Below, in pieces: positions 5,692-6,489 of a stretch of DNA of 6,489 nucleotides. Below the pieces are notes generated by a model that ran no database searches, was not told the DNA's origin, and was given only the letters and a program-made list of their open reading frames with translations. Each line of letters begins with the position of its first letter. The first letter of the stretch is position 1. The stretch is from Planctomycetota bacterium (GTDB lineage Bacteria; Planctomycetota; Planctomycetia; Pirellulales; S012-138). Both the position numbers and the translations under genes were made by a program. The stretch spans positions 1 through 6,489 of the forward strand of contig JALSGI010000054.1 in assembly GCA_026982835.1 (NCBI GenBank), in the 5' to 3' direction.

Positions 5692-5730
5692 AGGCCGCGT
5701 GCCGCCGCCGCTTGTCTCCGGCAACGGCGC

Positions 5731-6171
5731 CTATTGTTCCTTGTTCCAACTGGTGATGTCGTCGCCGGAGCCGTTTTCGTTCTGCCGGTTGGGACCGTTG
5801 GACCAGATCTTCACCACCGCCTGGCCCGTGGTGCTGTCGGTCTCCACCTGGTAGTTGAGCACCTGGCCCCAGGGGTCCTTGGGCAGCTCGTCGATGTAGG
5901 GGGCCATGGGCTTGCCGTTTTTATCCACCGGCTTGAGCAGTTCTTCCAGGCTCTGCGGGTAGGTGCCGTCGTGCTGGATGGCGTAGCGTTCGATCTTGGC
6001 CTGCAAGTCCTTGATGGCCACTTCGGCCGCCTGGATGTAGGCCTGTTGCTGGGTGCCGGTCAGCCGCGGCACGACCAAGGCCGCGATCACGCCCAGGATC
6101 ACCAGCACCAGCAACACCTCCAGCAGGGTAAAGCCAGTGCGTCGTCGCCGGGCAGGTGGGTTGCGTTTCAT
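5731..6171 (-). CDS. gspG: Type II secretion major pseudopilin GspG
   Basis: A complete 146-residue pseudopilin. GspG subunits polymerise into the periplasmic pseudopilus that pushes substrates through the outer-membrane secretin. The N-terminus is a class III signal: a 13-residue leader rich in Arg ending in Gly13, cleavage before Phe14, then FTLLE with Glu at mature +5, a hydrophobic helix to about residue 34, and Pro at mature +22. Prepilin peptidase should cleave and methylate Phe14. The GspG signatures follow: GTYPQSLEELL (69-79), PYIDELPKDPWG (91-102), and a C-terminal loop ending DDITSW (137-142), where family members bind calcium. In this loop the common Gly-Pro-Asp-Gly reads GPNR (126-129), so the calcium ligands may differ in detail. 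AAGGAG (minus strand, 6180-6185) lies 8 nt before the ATG. The gene follows gspF by 75 bp, the usual gspE-F-G order. A general type IV pilin is less likely given the DPWG and C-terminal signatures. Confidence 0.9.
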   Translation of the reverse strand: MKRNPPARRRRTGFTLLEVLLVLVILGVIAALVVPRLTGTQQQAYIQAAEVAIKDLQAKIERYAIQHDGTYPQSLEELLKPVDKNGKPMAPYIDELPKDPWGQVLNYQVETDSTTGQAVVKIWSNGPNRQNENGSGDDITSWNKEQ

Positions 6172-6246
6172 GGCAGGGACTCCTTGGGTTCCAGGGGGAA
6201 GTTTGGTCGTCGGGGTTGTCCGTCTCGGTTCTTTCGGGCCGTTGCG

Positions 6247-6489
6247 TTACATGATGCTGGAGCTTTGCAGGATGGGGCCCAGCAGGGCGATCACCACAAA
6301 CAGCACCATGCCGGCCATGAAGATCAGCAGCAACGGCTCCAGCAGCCGCACCAGGGCGTCCAACAGTCGGGCGGTGCGGCGTTCGATGGTTTCGGCGATG
6401 TCGATGAGCACTTGTTCCAGGTTGTTGGCCTCCTCGCCCACGGCGATCATTTCGATTACATCCTCGGGGAACTGGCCGCTTGCGCCCAG
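6247..6489 (-). CDS. gspF: Type II secretion inner-membrane platform protein GspF, C-terminal end (5' part outside window)
   Basis: Eighty visible residues up to a TAA at 6247-6249; the frame is open to the right edge, so the inner ATG at 6448-6450 is not the start. The sequence FPEDVIEMIAVGEEANNLEQ matches the conserved second T2SF domain, where Gly-Glu-Glu-x-x-x-Leu precedes the final cytoplasmic helices. It continues with LLEPLLLIFMAG and a last membrane helix (FVVIALLGPIL) ending in a short polar tail, as in GspF/PilC proteins of about 400 residues. GspF sits in the inner membrane and couples the GspE ATPase to pseudopilus growth. Being directly upstream of gspG favours type II secretion over the type IV pilus protein PilC, though a fragment alone cannot settle this. 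Confidence 0.88.
   Translation of the reverse strand: MGASGQFPEDVIEMIAVGEEANNLEQVLIDIAETIERRTARLLDALVRLLEPLLLIFMAGMVLFVVIALLGPILQSSSIM

Noticed and set aside
3952..5724. Long open frame on the minus strand, 590 codons, opposite the SPFH gene
   Set aside because: It lies antisense to a well-supported SPFH gene and crosses the palindrome cluster. Its translation is His/Gly/Arg/Val-rich with no family motif. Long antisense frames are expected in GC-rich DNA.
5701..5728. Hairpin between the convergent SPFH and gspG genes as a two-way terminator
   Set aside because: GCCG/CGGC pairs twice (5701-5704 with 5725-5728, 5707-5710 with 5719-5722), but a 2x2 internal loop splits the stem and no T run follows on either strand. 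It is too weak to call in GC-rich DNA.

Overview
The window is dense, GC-rich bacterial DNA with long gaps only around the repeats. It suggests a planctomycete-like organism. This is an inference from the coding style, a cytosolic SPFH protein next to a small helical protein, a GspF/GspG pseudopilin pair, and intergenic palindromes carrying the motif GGCGAGCC/GGCTCGCC. No rRNA or marker gene is present to confirm it.

Left region (1-3194, + strand): three tightly packed genes that look like the end of a surface-polysaccharide operon. They are the C-terminal part of a GT-B-type glycosyltransferase or capsule-synthesis-like protein (cut by the window edge), a Wzx/MATE-type polysaccharide flippase whose GTG start overlaps the previous stop (GTGA), and a CDP-alcohol phosphatidyltransferase 4 nt further on. 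A plausible joint role is building a glycan, flipping it across the membrane, and making a phosphodiester-linked lipid or head group. The transferase has His in place of the last Asp of its family motif.

Middle region (3195-5691, + strand): after a gap with a weak terminator-like hairpin and a candidate promoter comes an unrecognised 169-residue helical protein. It is followed by a 361-bp gene-free stretch filled with REP-like palindromes, a candidate extended -10 box and a T-free leader, and then by a 479-residue soluble SPFH (YdjI-like) protein. Its C-terminus is not a zinc ribbon but a separate globular domain resembling the YbjN / type III secretion chaperone fold. The two proteins may work together at the membrane, possibly in envelope stress; this is inferred from position only.

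Right region (5731-6489, - strand): a type II secretion or pseudopilus locus converging on the SPFH gene with only 39 bp between the stops. It holds the end of gspF (inner-membrane platform protein, cut by the window edge) followed by a complete gspG (major pseudopilin). No tRNA, rRNA, CRISPR array, transposase or IS was seen.
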